Assembly: GCA_036705565.1 (NCBI GenBank)
Contig: JAUBUY010000016.1
Length of the DNA: 64,000 nt
DNA from: Microcoleus sp036705565
Lineage (GTDB): Bacteria > Cyanobacteriota > Cyanobacteriia > Cyanobacteriales > Microcoleaceae
Direction: 5' to 3' (one strand)
Shown: one piece after another, positions 42,808-51,874 of the stretch
Numbering within the stretch: the stretch's first letter is position 1
Layout: each line of letters begins with the position of its first letter
Made by a program: the position numbers and the translations under genes
Notes under the pieces: model-generated
Told to the model about the DNA's origin: nothing
What the model saw: only the letters and a program-made list of their open reading frames with translations
Database searches by the model: none

Positions 42808-43848
42808 ATGACTTCTCTTAAATTGAATCAAAATTGGCGAGGGTTGAGTTCTCTGTTTAGCAGCGAGACATTTACTTATATTTTCAAGCGACTGTTGCAG
42901 GCACTTTTAACCCTATTTTTGGCATCGATGCTTTGTTTTGCAATTATTGAGCTAGCACCGGGAAATTACTTGGATACATTGAGCCAAAATCCCAAGATTT
43001 CGCCGGAGACACTCAAGCAACTCGAACAGCAGTTCGGCTTAGATAAACCAGCGATTGTGCAGTATTGGCTGTGGCTGCAACAAATTGTGACGCGGGGGAA
43101 TTTTGGCACGAGTTTTGTGTATCAGCGATCCGTAGCTTCGCTGCTGTGGGAACGGGTACCGGCGACGTTATTAATGGCGATCGCATCTTTGATTGTAACT
43201 TGGGCGATCGCGATTCCCTTGGGAATTGTCGCCGCCGTCAATCAAAACCGCACAGTCGATCGAGTTCTGCAAGTAGTCAGCTACACGGGACAAGGATTTC
43301 CCAGCTTTATCACAGCTTTGCTGCTGCTATTTTTTGCTCAGAATACTTCGCCTCTGTTTCCCGTCGGAGGAATGACAAGTATTGACCACGCAGACTTACC
43401 TTGGTGGGGTCAAATCCTCGATTACGGCTGGCACTTAATTTTGCCAACAGTCGCCCTCAGCGTTACTGGTTTTGCTGGTTTGCAAAGATTGATGCGCGGA
43501 CAATTTTTGGACGTGCTGCGTCAAGATTATATCCGAACAGCACGGGCTAAAGGTTTGCCGGACGATCGAGTAATTTACGTTCATGCTTTGCGGAATGCTG
43601 TTAATCCGTTAATTACGCTATTGGGTTTTGAGTTTGCTAGTTTGTTGAGCGGTGCGTTTATTGCCGAATATTTCTTTAATTGGCCGGGCTTGGGAAAGCT
43701 GACTCTGGATGCGGTGAACAATCAAGATTTGTATTTAGTCATGGCGAGTTTGATGATGGGTGCGACGATGTTGATTGTTGGGAATTTGTTGGCGGATTTG
43801 CTGCTCAAAGCTGTCGATCCTCGGATTAAGCTGGAAGATTTGAAATAG
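42808..43848 (+). CDS. ABC transporter permease, DppB/OppB family
   Basis: The 346-aa inner-membrane permease has six predicted helices. Its EAA-type loop is RQDYIRTARAKGLPDDRVIYVHALRNAVNPLI, split over 235-270, and an IIELAPGNYLDTL segment follows the first helix, typical of peptide/nickel importer permeases. It would pair with a second permease, ATPases and a binding protein, none of which is adjacent; cyanobacterial dpp genes are often scattered. ATG start directly after AAATCTA repeats. Confidence 0.92.
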   Translation: MTSLKLNQNWRGLSSLFSSETFTYIFKRLLQALLTLFLASMLCFAIIELAPGNYLDTLSQNPKISPETLKQLEQQFGLDKPAIVQYWLWLQQIVTRGNFGTSFVYQRSVASLLWERVPATLLMAIASLIVTWAIAIPLGIVAAVNQNRTVDRVLQVVSYTGQGFPSFITALLLLFFAQNTSPLFPVGGMTSIDHADLPWWGQILDYGWHLILPTVALSVTGFAGLQRLMRGQFLDVLRQDYIRTARAKGLPDDRVIYVHALRNAVNPLITLLGFEFASLLSGAFIAEYFFNWPGLGKLTLDAVNNQDLYLVMASLMMGATMLIVGNLLADLLLKAVDPRIKLEDLK

Positions 43849-43942
43849 TAGAATTAGTCCTGGACGCACGCGGGGTGAAAAACCCTAACTTATAATTGGT
43901 GTTATAATTTGATAGTACCTCGATTTAACCTGATAAATTGCT

Positions 43943-44242
43943 TTGGATTATAATTTTGATTGGAATCCAGCCAAAGAAAAGCAAAATATTCGCAAACATC
44001 AATTAAATTTTCGTTTGGCATCAACTGTTTTCCGCGATCGTTCTCAATTAACAATCTATGATGAAGAACACAGTCAAGATGAAGATAGATGGATTACCAT
44101 AGGTTTAGATGAAACAGGAATTTTAAGGGTTGTTGTCCATACCTTTGAACAAACCGATCGCACCTCCTGTGTAATTCGGATTATTTCAGCCCGCAAAGCT
44201 AATTCCACTGAAACCCAACCTTATCAAGAGAGGAAATTATGA
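43943..44242 (+). CDS. brnT: BrnT-type toxin
   Basis: The 99-aa protein matches the BrnT/RelE-like fold family: FDWNPAKEKQNIRKHQLNF at the start, VFRDRSQLTIYDEEHSQDEDRWITIG in the middle (split at 33-58) and RIISARKANSTE at the end. BrnT proteins are ribonuclease toxins. The start is a TTG (43943), since no ATG or GTG precedes the conserved region. It overlaps the next gene by 4 bases (ATGA), the usual toxin-antitoxin coupling. Confidence 0.85.
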   Translation: MDYNFDWNPAKEKQNIRKHQLNFRLASTVFRDRSQLTIYDEEHSQDEDRWITIGLDETGILRVVVHTFEQTDRTSCVIRIISARKANSTETQPYQERKL

Positions 44243-44439
44243 AATCAGAGTATGAGTTTTCTTCATCAGAGCAAGGCAAGTTTTACCATCCTGATGCTAC
44301 GTTTCATTATCCCATTTATCTCGAACCCGATGTCGAGGACTTTGTGACTAAAATTGCCGATCATAAAAAGATTGAGGTTCAAGCTTTGGTCAATGAATGG
44401 CTGAGAAATAACATGAAACTAATTCAAAGTGTTGAGTAG
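44239..44439 (+). CDS. brnA: BrnA-like antitoxin
   Basis: The 66-aa partner begins MKSEYEFSSSEQGKFYHPDA and ends with a helix-rich tail IEVQALVNEWLRNNMKLI, like short BrnA/CopG-type antitoxins that bind both toxin and operator. It overlaps brnT by 4 bases. Assignment rests mainly on the pairing and on the FYHPDA/LVNEWLR pattern. Confidence 0.78.
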   Translation: MKSEYEFSSSEQGKFYHPDATFHYPIYLEPDVEDFVTKIADHKKIEVQALVNEWLRNNMKLIQSVE

Positions 44440-44648
44440 GTGAAAAACCCATTTTTTTCTCAAGTGGCTTGCCTGATAGTGTTCGATCGCGATCGACCGC
44501 AAAAGGAGATAGGAACTTACGCAGGGATAGTCAGCAACCGGGTTTTTCCCTTGAATACTTCGTTTCAGCTCGCAAATTAGATAAAAACCCGGTTTATTTG
44601 GCGGAGTCGATCCAAATAATGCTGATATCGAATATGTAGAGTAGATAA
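44440..44648. repeat. Gap with AACCGGGTTTTT / AAAAACCCGGTT inverted repeat
   Basis: AACCGGGTTTTT (about 44537-44548) and AAAAACCCGGTT (about 44583-44594) form a possible stem. AAACCCGGTTT-type motifs recur near 47865, 54771 and 62812. No gene. Confidence 0.45.
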
Positions 44649-45224
44649 ATGATGACTCAATCTCCTACGACAATATCCCTCGATCGCATTCTCGAACAAA
44701 ATGCCGAATCTGTACTGATTTGGGCGAACAACATATTTTCAGGTCAAACCACCGAACCACAAGGGTTTAACTGGCTATTATTAGCCGATGTTGCCTCGGC
44801 TAAGGCTCGAAAAGGTCAAAATGGTTCCGGTTTGTGCGATCGCAAATGGGCAGAAGTCGCGATCGCAATTTACGATCGCAAGGCCGATGATGCAGAGCGG
44901 AAAAAACCAGGTAGTGGCGAGTCTTTTACGATTTCCTCAATGATGTTGCGGGCTGCGATGATAGAAAAACAGGAAGTAATTTCCGATCGTGCTGTTCTCG
45001 ATGTTAACTTAATTTTAGAATGGTTTTGGGATAACATCAAAGAGTCGCAGGAAGATGTCGAAAAAAAGGCAGCTAATTGGAAAACGCTACCTATTGCAGA
45101 AATTCGCGAGTTAAGAAAAATTAAAAATCGATTGAAAGTTATTGCAGCACTTTCTGATACTGATAAATATGTTTTAGATGAAAAACTCAACACTTGGCTT
45201 TTACTACGCGATAAATTACCATAA
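44649..45224 (+). CDS. Hypothetical protein
   Basis: A 191-aa soluble protein beginning MMTQSPTTISLDRILEQNAE, with two adjacent ATG codons. It is mostly helical, with no signal or membrane segment. Motif-like stretches are FNWLLLADVASAKARKGQN and IREIRKIK-rich basic C-terminal helices. I do not recognise the family. It lies 62 bp before the LRR gene in the same direction and may share its transcript. Confidence 0.65.
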   Translation: MMTQSPTTISLDRILEQNAESVLIWANNIFSGQTTEPQGFNWLLLADVASAKARKGQNGSGLCDRKWAEVAIAIYDRKADDAERKKPGSGESFTISSMMLRAAMIEKQEVISDRAVLDVNLILEWFWDNIKESQEDVEKKAANWKTLPIAEIRELRKIKNRLKVIAALSDTDKYVLDEKLNTWLLLRDKLP

Positions 45225-45286
45225 AAGTGCGATAAATATTCCCATGCCCCATTCCCGATGCCCCATTCCCCATCTCGGAGTGTTTT

Positions 45287-47725
45287 ATGTCAGAAAAACA
45301 ACCAAACGAATCAATTAGTTTTAGCCGCTTTGCCGACTGGTGCAGGCATATTGACAGTCTTTCAGAAGAGGCAAGGCGCACAGTTAAAGTGTTGTTAAAA
45401 AAGGCTGGCACTGATGACGCTGAAGAAGCGGAGCGGATACTTTCAAGCATGACAAAACTGGATCTCAGCGACAATGAAATTACCGACATCAGCTTTCTCG
45501 GCTCGCTCACCAATCTGACCACACTGGATCTCAGCGACAATGAAATTACCGACATCAGCTTCCTCGGCTCGCTCACCAATCTGACCACACTGGATCTCGA
45601 CTACAATCAAATTACCGACATCAGCTTTCTCGGCTCGCTCACCAATCTGACCACACTGGATCTCAGCCACAATCAAATTACCGACATCAGCTTCCTCGGC
45701 TCGCTCACCAATCTGACCACACTGGATCTGGGCGACAATCAAATTACCGACATCAGCTTTCTCGGCTCACTCACCAATCTGACAACACTGGATCTGGGCA
45801 GCAATAGAATTACCGACATCAGCTTCCTCAGCTCACTCACCAATCTGACCACACTGGATCTGGGCGACAATCAAATTACCGACATCAGCTTTCTCGGCTC
45901 ACTCACCAATCTGACAACACTGGATCTGGGCAGCAATAGAATTACCGACATCAGCTTCCTCGGCTCACTCACCAATCTGACAACACTGGAGCTCAGTGGC
46001 AATCAAATTACCGACTTCAGCTTCCTCGGCTCGCTCACCAATCTGACAACACTGTATCTTCGCTGCAATCAAATTACTGACTTCAGCTTCCTCGGCTCGC
46101 TCACCAATCTGACAACACTGTATCTCGGCTTCAATCAAATTACCGATATCAGCTTCCTCGGCTCGCTCACCAATCTGACAACACTGGCTCTTAACTACAA
46201 TGAAATTACCGACATCAGCTTCCTAGGCTCGCTCACCAATCTGACAACACTCGATCTGGGCAAGAATCAAATTGCCGATATCAGCGCCTTGCGCTCGCTT
46301 ACCAATCTGACAACACTGGAGCTCAACGACAATCAAATTACCGATATCAGCGCCTTGCGCTCGCTTACCAATCTGACAACACTGGAGTTCAGCAACAATC
46401 AAATTACCGATATCAGCGCCTTGCGCTCGCTTACCAATCTGACAACACTGGATCTGGACAGCAATAAAATTACCGACATCAGCTTCCTCGGCTCGCTCAC
46501 CAATCTGATAATGCTGAATCTCAGCGAGAATCAAATTATCGATATCAGCTTCCTCGGCTCGCTCACCAATCTGATAATGCTGAATCTCAGCGAGAATCAA
46601 ATTATCGATATCAGCGCCTTGCGTAAGCTCACCAATCTGAGAACACTGGAGCTCAGCAACAATCAAATTACCGCTATGTGCGTGTTAGGCCTCCTGGCAC
46701 AGAAACGTCTTACTCTCTCGACTAGGTCAATTGAGGCTCAAAAAGCCACTGAAGCAGTCAAAGTTGCCTATGCCGCTATTGGCCTAAAAGAACCCTCCGT
46801 TATTATTTGCAGCAGTCCCCGCGACGTTTGTCTCCAAATCTTCAACTTGTTCAAACACGACCATTCACAAAACTGCTCAGACGAATACAGCAATAGATTG
46901 GGGCAAAATCTAGACCGGAAATGGATGTCTCCTGTGGGAGAATTTGCAAGTCCAGCGGTGTGGAAGTATGAGTTCAATCGCATGACGATCGAACCCGAAG
47001 CAGACAGCACCCTGAGTGAGCTAATGTACGAATTGGTTTACAGCTATATGCGATCGGAAGGAACGATGGGGAATCTTTTTCGCGCTCATTTTTACCCCCA
47101 GAGCTCCCTTGAAACCCCCACGACTTTGTGTAAATCAATCTATTTGACCCAATGTTATATCTCTTCATTAGGCATCAATTTTTCCCAAAAGGCACAAGAA
47201 ATACTTCGTTCCCAAAAGCTGCTTTTCAAGCATTGCGGTTGGATATTTCCCTTTGAAAAGATTTGTTATGTGTGCGATCGCCCCCGCCACCTGCGCTTTG
47301 ACAGTCAAAACCGCTTGCACGCGGAAGGAGAACCTGCGATCGAGTTTGCCGATGGATGGAATTTTTACTATTATCACGGTGTCAGATTGCCTGAAAAATA
47401 CGGCAAAGTCCACCCAAATCAATGGCAATCCCAATGGCTTTTAGGAGAAGAGAATGCCGAAGTTCGGCGAGTGTTAATTGAAGGAATTGGTTACGATCGT
47501 CTTTGTCAAGAATTGTCAGCAAAACAAATAGATAGTTGGCAGGAATATGCACTATTACAAATAGATAATGCCGATGTGGAGCCGATTTGTTTGTTAAAAA
47601 TGACTTGTCCGAGTACGGGATTCATTCACGCTTTGAGAGTGCCGCCTAACCTCACATCAGCTAGGGAGGCAATTGGCTGGGTAAATTGGGATATCGATCC
47701 AGAGGAATTTTCCGTGCAGACTTAA
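45287..47725 (+). CDS. Leucine-rich repeat protein with C-terminal cyanobacterial domain
   Basis: The 812-aa protein has about nineteen 22-residue leucine-rich repeats (residues 57-470) of the form LTNLTTLDLxxNxITDISFLGS, the SDS22/internalin-like class. The repeats are nearly identical at DNA level (66-bp period), so they expanded recently. After residue 500 comes a roughly 300-aa domain with ICYVCDRPRHLRFDSQNRLH, EPAIEFADGWNFYYYHGVRL and ICLLKMTCPSTGFIHALRVP, which I recall from DUF6745-type proteins. No signal peptide or anchor is seen, so it is probably cytosolic and protein-binding. Function unknown. Confidence 0.85.
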   Translation: MSEKQPNESISFSRFADWCRHIDSLSEEARRTVKVLLKKAGTDDAEEAERILSSMTKLDLSDNEITDISFLGSLTNLTTLDLSDNEITDISFLGSLTNLTTLDLDYNQITDISFLGSLTNLTTLDLSHNQITDISFLGSLTNLTTLDLGDNQITDISFLGSLTNLTTLDLGSNRITDISFLSSLTNLTTLDLGDNQITDISFLGSLTNLTTLDLGSNRITDISFLGSLTNLTTLELSGNQITDFSFLGSLTNLTTLYLRCNQITDFSFLGSLTNLTTLYLGFNQITDISFLGSLTNLTTLALNYNEITDISFLGSLTNLTTLDLGKNQIADISALRSLTNLTTLELNDNQITDISALRSLTNLTTLEFSNNQITDISALRSLTNLTTLDLDSNKITDISFLGSLTNLIMLNLSENQIIDISFLGSLTNLIMLNLSENQIIDISALRKLTNLRTLELSNNQITAMCVLGLLAQKRLTLSTRSIEAQKATEAVKVAYAAIGLKEPSVIICSSPRDVCLQIFNLFKHDHSQNCSDEYSNRLGQNLDRKWMSPVGEFASPAVWKYEFNRMTIEPEADSTLSELMYELVYSYMRSEGTMGNLFRAHFYPQSSLETPTTLCKSIYLTQCYISSLGINFSQKAQEILRSQKLLFKHCGWIFPFEKICYVCDRPRHLRFDSQNRLHAEGEPAIEFADGWNFYYYHGVRLPEKYGKVHPNQWQSQWLLGEENAEVRRVLIEGIGYDRLCQELSAKQIDSWQEYALLQIDNADVEPICLLKMTCPSTGFIHALRVPPNLTSAREAIGWVNWDIDPEEFSVQT

Positions 47726-48206
47726 TCTATAACAACTCTCAATCATTCATGAACATTTGTAGGCGTAGTGTCCCCGTGCCTACCCCGATTGGGGCAATTT
47801 ACGCACGGGCGATCGGAAACGGTTTTTTTTTGGGAATACTTAGTTATAGCACCCAAAAGCGACAAAAACCCGGTTTCTTTGGTGTTGATGCGTAAGATCC
47901 TGTGCGGTAGATTAGCGATTTGTCGTCGAGGGGGCAGGTTTATGAGATTGTCGGTTTTCGGCAATTATTGTCGGTGAACCTGCCCCTACAAGACATGGCG
48001 TTTGTAATAACGGATCGGATCTATCTGAGATATTGCAGCATTCTCCATTAGCTGTAGGGGCGGGTTCGCCAGTAGGCTGAAACGTTTGCAGACAGGTTAA
48101 ATAAACCCGCCCTCCCCCAGGAATAATCCCCTCAAATCAATCAGACTCGATATAACTCCTATTATTCCCAGAAATGCACCGATAAAATTTCATTCACCCT
48201 CCAAAC
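47726..48206. repeat. Intergenic region with GGGCGGGTT/AACCCGCCC inverted repeat
   Basis: GTAGGGGCGGGTT (48054-48066) and AACCCGCCC (48104-48112) repeat the pattern at 6152 and 54362. A weaker GGGGGCAGGTTT / AACCTGCCCC pair (about 47930-47990) and an AAACCCGGTTT motif (47865) also occur. No gene. Confidence 0.5.
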
Positions 48207-49160
48207 ATGGCAAAACAACTAGCAATAGAAACTCGCGGGCTGACGAAACAATTCGATCGCCATATAGCCGTCAATGACATCGATTTGCAAGTAGCAGCAG
48301 GCGAAGTATGCGGACTGATCGGCCCCAACGGTGCCGGGAAAACTACTTTGCTGCGGATGTTGGCGGCGGCCCAGGAACCGACTACAGGGGAAATTTACAT
48401 CAACGGGGATAGGTTATTGCGCGATCGATCGCACCCGATTCTCAAACAGCGCATCGGCTTTCTTCCCGATGACTTTCCCCTCTACGACGACTTGACTGTT
48501 TGGGATTATTTAGACTATTTTGCCCGACTCTACAACCTCCAGCAACCGCGCCGCCGAGAGCGAATCAACTCCGTGTTAGAACTCGTGCAACTAACCAACA
48601 AGCGCAACAGCTTAATTTCCACCCTTTCGCGGGGAATGAAACAGCGCCTGAGTTTGGGGAGAACTATTATCCACGAACCGCTATTGTTGTTGTTAGACGA
48701 ACCGGTTTCTGGCTTAGATCCGATCGCCCGAATGCAGTTCCGCGAAATTATCAAACTTTTGCAACAAGTGGGCATGACTGTAGTCATATCATCTCACGTC
48801 CTCAGCGACTTAGCCGAACTTTGTACCTGGGTTGGTATCATGGAACTCGGATATCTGGTCGAAAGCGCACCTTTACAAGAACTTTACAAACGCCTCAGCC
48901 GCCAGCAAATTTTGATGTCGGTTTTAGGAAATAAATTAGAAGCGCTAATATCCGAGTTAAAAAACTTTCCTTGGATAGAAAATTGGGCAATAATCCCGGA
49001 AACTCAACAGGTGTGCGTTGATTTTTCAGGAAGCCCGGAAGATGCAGCCAATTTATTACGCGAACTCGTCGCCGCCAACATTCCCCTAACCGAATTCCAC
49101 TGCACTCAAGAAGACTTAGAAACCATCTTCCTCAAGATGGGACACCAGCAAGCATCTTAA
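48207..49160 (+). CDS. ABC transporter ATP-binding protein (ABC-2 exporter type)
   Basis: The 317-aa ATPase has Walker A GPNGAGKTTLLRML near residue 40, the signature LSRGMKQRLSLGR near 139, Walker B LLLLLDEPVSGLDP near 157 and the H-loop VISSHVLSD near 193. The C-terminal roughly 90 residues are typical of DrrA/CcmA-like exporters. It most likely powers the membrane protein encoded 190 bp downstream. Substrate unknown. Confidence 0.93.
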   Translation: MAKQLAIETRGLTKQFDRHIAVNDIDLQVAAGEVCGLIGPNGAGKTTLLRMLAAAQEPTTGEIYINGDRLLRDRSHPILKQRIGFLPDDFPLYDDLTVWDYLDYFARLYNLQQPRRRERINSVLELVQLTNKRNSLISTLSRGMKQRLSLGRTIIHEPLLLLLDEPVSGLDPIARMQFREIIKLLQQVGMTVVISSHVLSDLAELCTWVGIMELGYLVESAPLQELYKRLSRQQILMSVLGNKLEALISELKNFPWIENWAIIPETQQVCVDFSGSPEDAANLLRELVAANIPLTEFHCTQEDLETIFLKMGHQQAS

Positions 49161-49353
49161 TTTAGTCGTTTCCATAATCAAATTAATTCTTTGTGGAACG
49201 GGCATCTTTCCCGTTATTGAAAATAATTCAACAGTGAGTTATAACTGAGTTATATTCTTTACGGTTGGACCGGAATTATTTAACCGCAGAGAGCGCAGAG
49301 GACACAGAGGAAGAGAAGAGAGAGAATTACCAATTACCAATAACTAATCAACC

Positions 49354-51048
49354 ATGACACTCAACTTACTGGACAAAGTCGGCAACTGGAATCCCCAGTT
49401 ATTTCGAGAAATCAAAGGCCGCTTGAATATTGGCAATATGGCGATCGCATCTGCTTTCTCGTTAGGGCCTCAACTGCTGCTGTTCATGTATTACAGCGCC
49501 CAGTTACCCGTTGCCCTTCGTAATGTCGATCGTACTGAACCGATTTATAACAGATTTTGTGTTTTAAAGACGACCACTAACACGAAACAAGGAACACAAT
49601 GTCTCACAGATGCCTTGGGTAATATAGTAATTGATTGGCCCAAGTGGTGGGTAGAAATATTTATTTGGCTGAGTATATTTAGCGTGTTAGTCCTATTAGT
49701 AGCAGGGACTTATATGCTCGTCAGTGACTTAGACAAGGAGGAACGCCTGGGTACGCTCAACTTTATTCGCCTCAGTCCCCAATCTGCCAACACCATTTTT
49801 ATTGGCAAAATTCTCGGTGTCCCTATTTTAGTGTATCTAGCAGCAATTCTGGCGATACCACTACATCTATACAGTGGATTAGCTGCTCAAATACCTTTGA
49901 ATGAAATTTTATGCTTCTACATGGCGATTGCAGCCAGTTGTAGTTTATTCTACAGCACTGCGATGCTATTTGGATTGACAACCAGTTGGTTGGGAGGATT
50001 TCAACCTTGGTTGGCTAGCGGTATCGCTTTGTTTGTGTTTGTAATCTCTACCATGAAGTTAACAGTAACTGCTGGGGATTTAGGAACATTTGTATCTGCC
50101 ATTGGCATCCTAAGATATCTAATTGTTGGAATAATGGATAACTATGAATTTAATTCATTAGGTGCAGACATACACCAGTTACAATGGTTTTACTTGCCCA
50201 TCGGTAAAAATATTGTAAGTGGCATTATTTTGTCTCTGTCAATTTGTAGTATCGGAACCTATTGGATGTGGCAGGGATGGCAGCGCCGTTTTCCCAATCC
50301 CACTACTACAGTTTTGAGCAAGCGACAAAGTTATTTTGCTGTTATCTGCTGTCAGCCCATTATCTTAGGCTTTGCACTCCAATCTGACCCCCTAGCCTAC
50401 GGTAAAACTTTTCCTTTGCTAACATTGAATTTGGTGATGTTCTTAATTGTAATAGCATCTTTAACATCTGAGAGACAATCTTTGTATGATTGGGCAAGGT
50501 ATCGGCAACAAATTGTTCCCAGCGGTCACAAGTTGTGGCGACGTTACCCACTACTCGATTTGGTTTGGAGCGAAAAAAGTCCGGCTGTAGTTGCGATCGC
50601 GATTAATCTTCTCAGCTCATCCTTCATTTTACTCAGCGGACTAATTTTAATAGATCGGGGCGAGTTTGAAAAGTCTCACACAAGCATATTTTGGAATGTA
50701 ATTCTCGGTATCAATCTGATCCTCATCTACGCAACCATCACCCAACTATTCCTATTTCTCAAAACCCGCAATCAGGAAATTTGGGCCGTAGGTACTATCA
50801 GCGGTGCTATCTTGTTACCACCTGTGATTTTATCTATGCTCTTGCTCACTCCAGAAAAAAATCCTGTCTTCTGGCTATCTTCAACCTTTCCGATTTTTTG
50901 GTCTTTTTCGCCTGACATAGGATCTGGAACTACGATTTTGATTTCGATACTCAGTCAGTGGACTGTGTTGCTGTTGTTGAATCTCAAATTGCGATCGCAA
51001 CTGAGACTCGCAGGGGAATCAGCTTCTAAAGCACTGCTGAAAGCTTGA
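49354..51048 (+). CDS. ABC-2 type membrane permease-like protein
   Basis: The 564-aa protein has about twelve hydrophobic helices in two halves. After a short cytosolic start (NPQLFREIKGRLN), it carries SDLDKEERLGTLNFIRLSPQ near residue 130, the segment after which ABC-2 permeases of this cyanobacterial type usually place their coupling helix. It follows the ATPase gene in the same direction and should form the exporter with it. Substrate unknown. A CGCAGAGAGCGCAGAGG dispersed repeat lies between the genes (about 49285-49302). Confidence 0.75.
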   Translation: MTLNLLDKVGNWNPQLFREIKGRLNIGNMAIASAFSLGPQLLLFMYYSAQLPVALRNVDRTEPIYNRFCVLKTTTNTKQGTQCLTDALGNIVIDWPKWWVEIFIWLSIFSVLVLLVAGTYMLVSDLDKEERLGTLNFIRLSPQSANTIFIGKILGVPILVYLAAILAIPLHLYSGLAAQIPLNEILCFYMAIAASCSLFYSTAMLFGLTTSWLGGFQPWLASGIALFVFVISTMKLTVTAGDLGTFVSAIGILRYLIVGIMDNYEFNSLGADIHQLQWFYLPIGKNIVSGIILSLSICSIGTYWMWQGWQRRFPNPTTTVLSKRQSYFAVICCQPIILGFALQSDPLAYGKTFPLLTLNLVMFLIVIASLTSERQSLYDWARYRQQIVPSGHKLWRRYPLLDLVWSEKSPAVVAIAINLLSSSFILLSGLILIDRGEFEKSHTSIFWNVILGINLILIYATITQLFLFLKTRNQEIWAVGTISGAILLPPVILSMLLLTPEKNPVFWLSSTFPIFWSFSPDIGSGTTILISILSQWTVLLLLNLKLRSQLRLAGESASKALLKA

Positions 51049-51150
51049 AAAAGCAGGGGAAACTTGAAACTCCGATTCAGGCCGGGATTTAAACCCCTGC
51101 CTGAAACCTTAAGTCGTCTGAAGACGACTGTTCAACTAACTTAGGAGCGC
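51049..51150. repeat. Stem-loops after the ABC permease gene
   Basis: AAGTCGTCTGAAGACGACT (51111-51129) is a perfect palindrome, preceded by CAGGCCGGGATTT...CCTGCCTG (about 51079-51103). Similar stems (AGTCCTCTAAAGAGGACT) occur near 54105. They may act as a terminator, though no T-run follows. Confidence 0.5.
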
Positions 51151-51265
51151 GAATTAAATAACTTACAATTTTAATTGTTATTGTGAGATGGGCTCTTATA
51201 GCCCGTCATGAGTGGACGGGCTATAAGAGCCCATCCCACTTTCAAGAGTGGAAGTTATTTAATTC
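51151..51265. mobile_element. Hairpin MITE with GAATTAAATAACTT ends
   Basis: GAATTAAATAACTT at 51151-51164 and its complement AAGTTATTTAATTC at 51252-51265 bound 115 bp. Nested inside is a perfect 21-bp stem (51187-51207 with 51215-51235, starting GATGGGCTCTTATAG) with a seven-base loop. The whole unit is a near-complete palindrome with no reading frame. A related half-copy is near 25935. Confidence 0.75.
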
Positions 51266-51874
51266 TCATTCCTTATTATGCCAATTCCGCATTTATACTC
51301 GACTTTATATTAAGCGATAGCGGTCGCCGCTACATACAAAGCTCACCTTCGCAGGCTTTAAGATTAAAGTTGAAAAAAAAATCTGACTGTAAGCTGTTCG
51401 ACATTTAAAGGACGATTGTAGGGGGCCCAGCGTACATAAGCGTTTCCCTTGTAAGCGTAAGTGTTCGCGAATGGCGCACCTTACCTGGTTCGTTAGTCGT
51501 TTAAATGCTCCACAGCTTACAGATCCAAAATTATAGAGTCAGCGTATATTACTAATGAACGCAGTACAAAATTTCATAGGTTCGCACCGCTAAAAATTTC
51601 AGCTTGCCTGTTTGGAGTTGAGCCGCGCTCCCCCGCCAGCTACACACCCAACTATAAAATACGGCTAAGCGATCTGTCTTTAGGACTGGGTTTATTTGAA
51701 TCCGGGGGCGGGTTTATATATCATTTTAGCTGCCTGTAATACTTGTATGGCAAGCCCCCCCCTACAGCCGAAAATCATAAAAACTATCCTAAAAGTGCGA
51801 ATTTGTGATATTTTGACTGAGAATACCACCGCCGTTAGGCAACAGAAGTATCAAATTTAGAGGGTGATTAGAGC
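51266..51874. other. Long intergenic region before the RTX/DUF4394 gene
   Basis: No gene is supported. A TTTAAATGC...CAGCTTAC motif (about 51497-51518) repeats those at 909 and 26008. The last part includes GGCGGGTTTATATATC and GCAAGCCCCCCCC stretches of dispersed type. The promoter of the next gene should lie within the last 100 bases. Confidence 0.35.

Noticed and set aside
45443..46666. Minus-strand frames with repeated QCGQIGERAEEADVGN peptides
   Set aside because: Antisense of the leucine-rich repeats; the plus strand carries the recognisable LRR.
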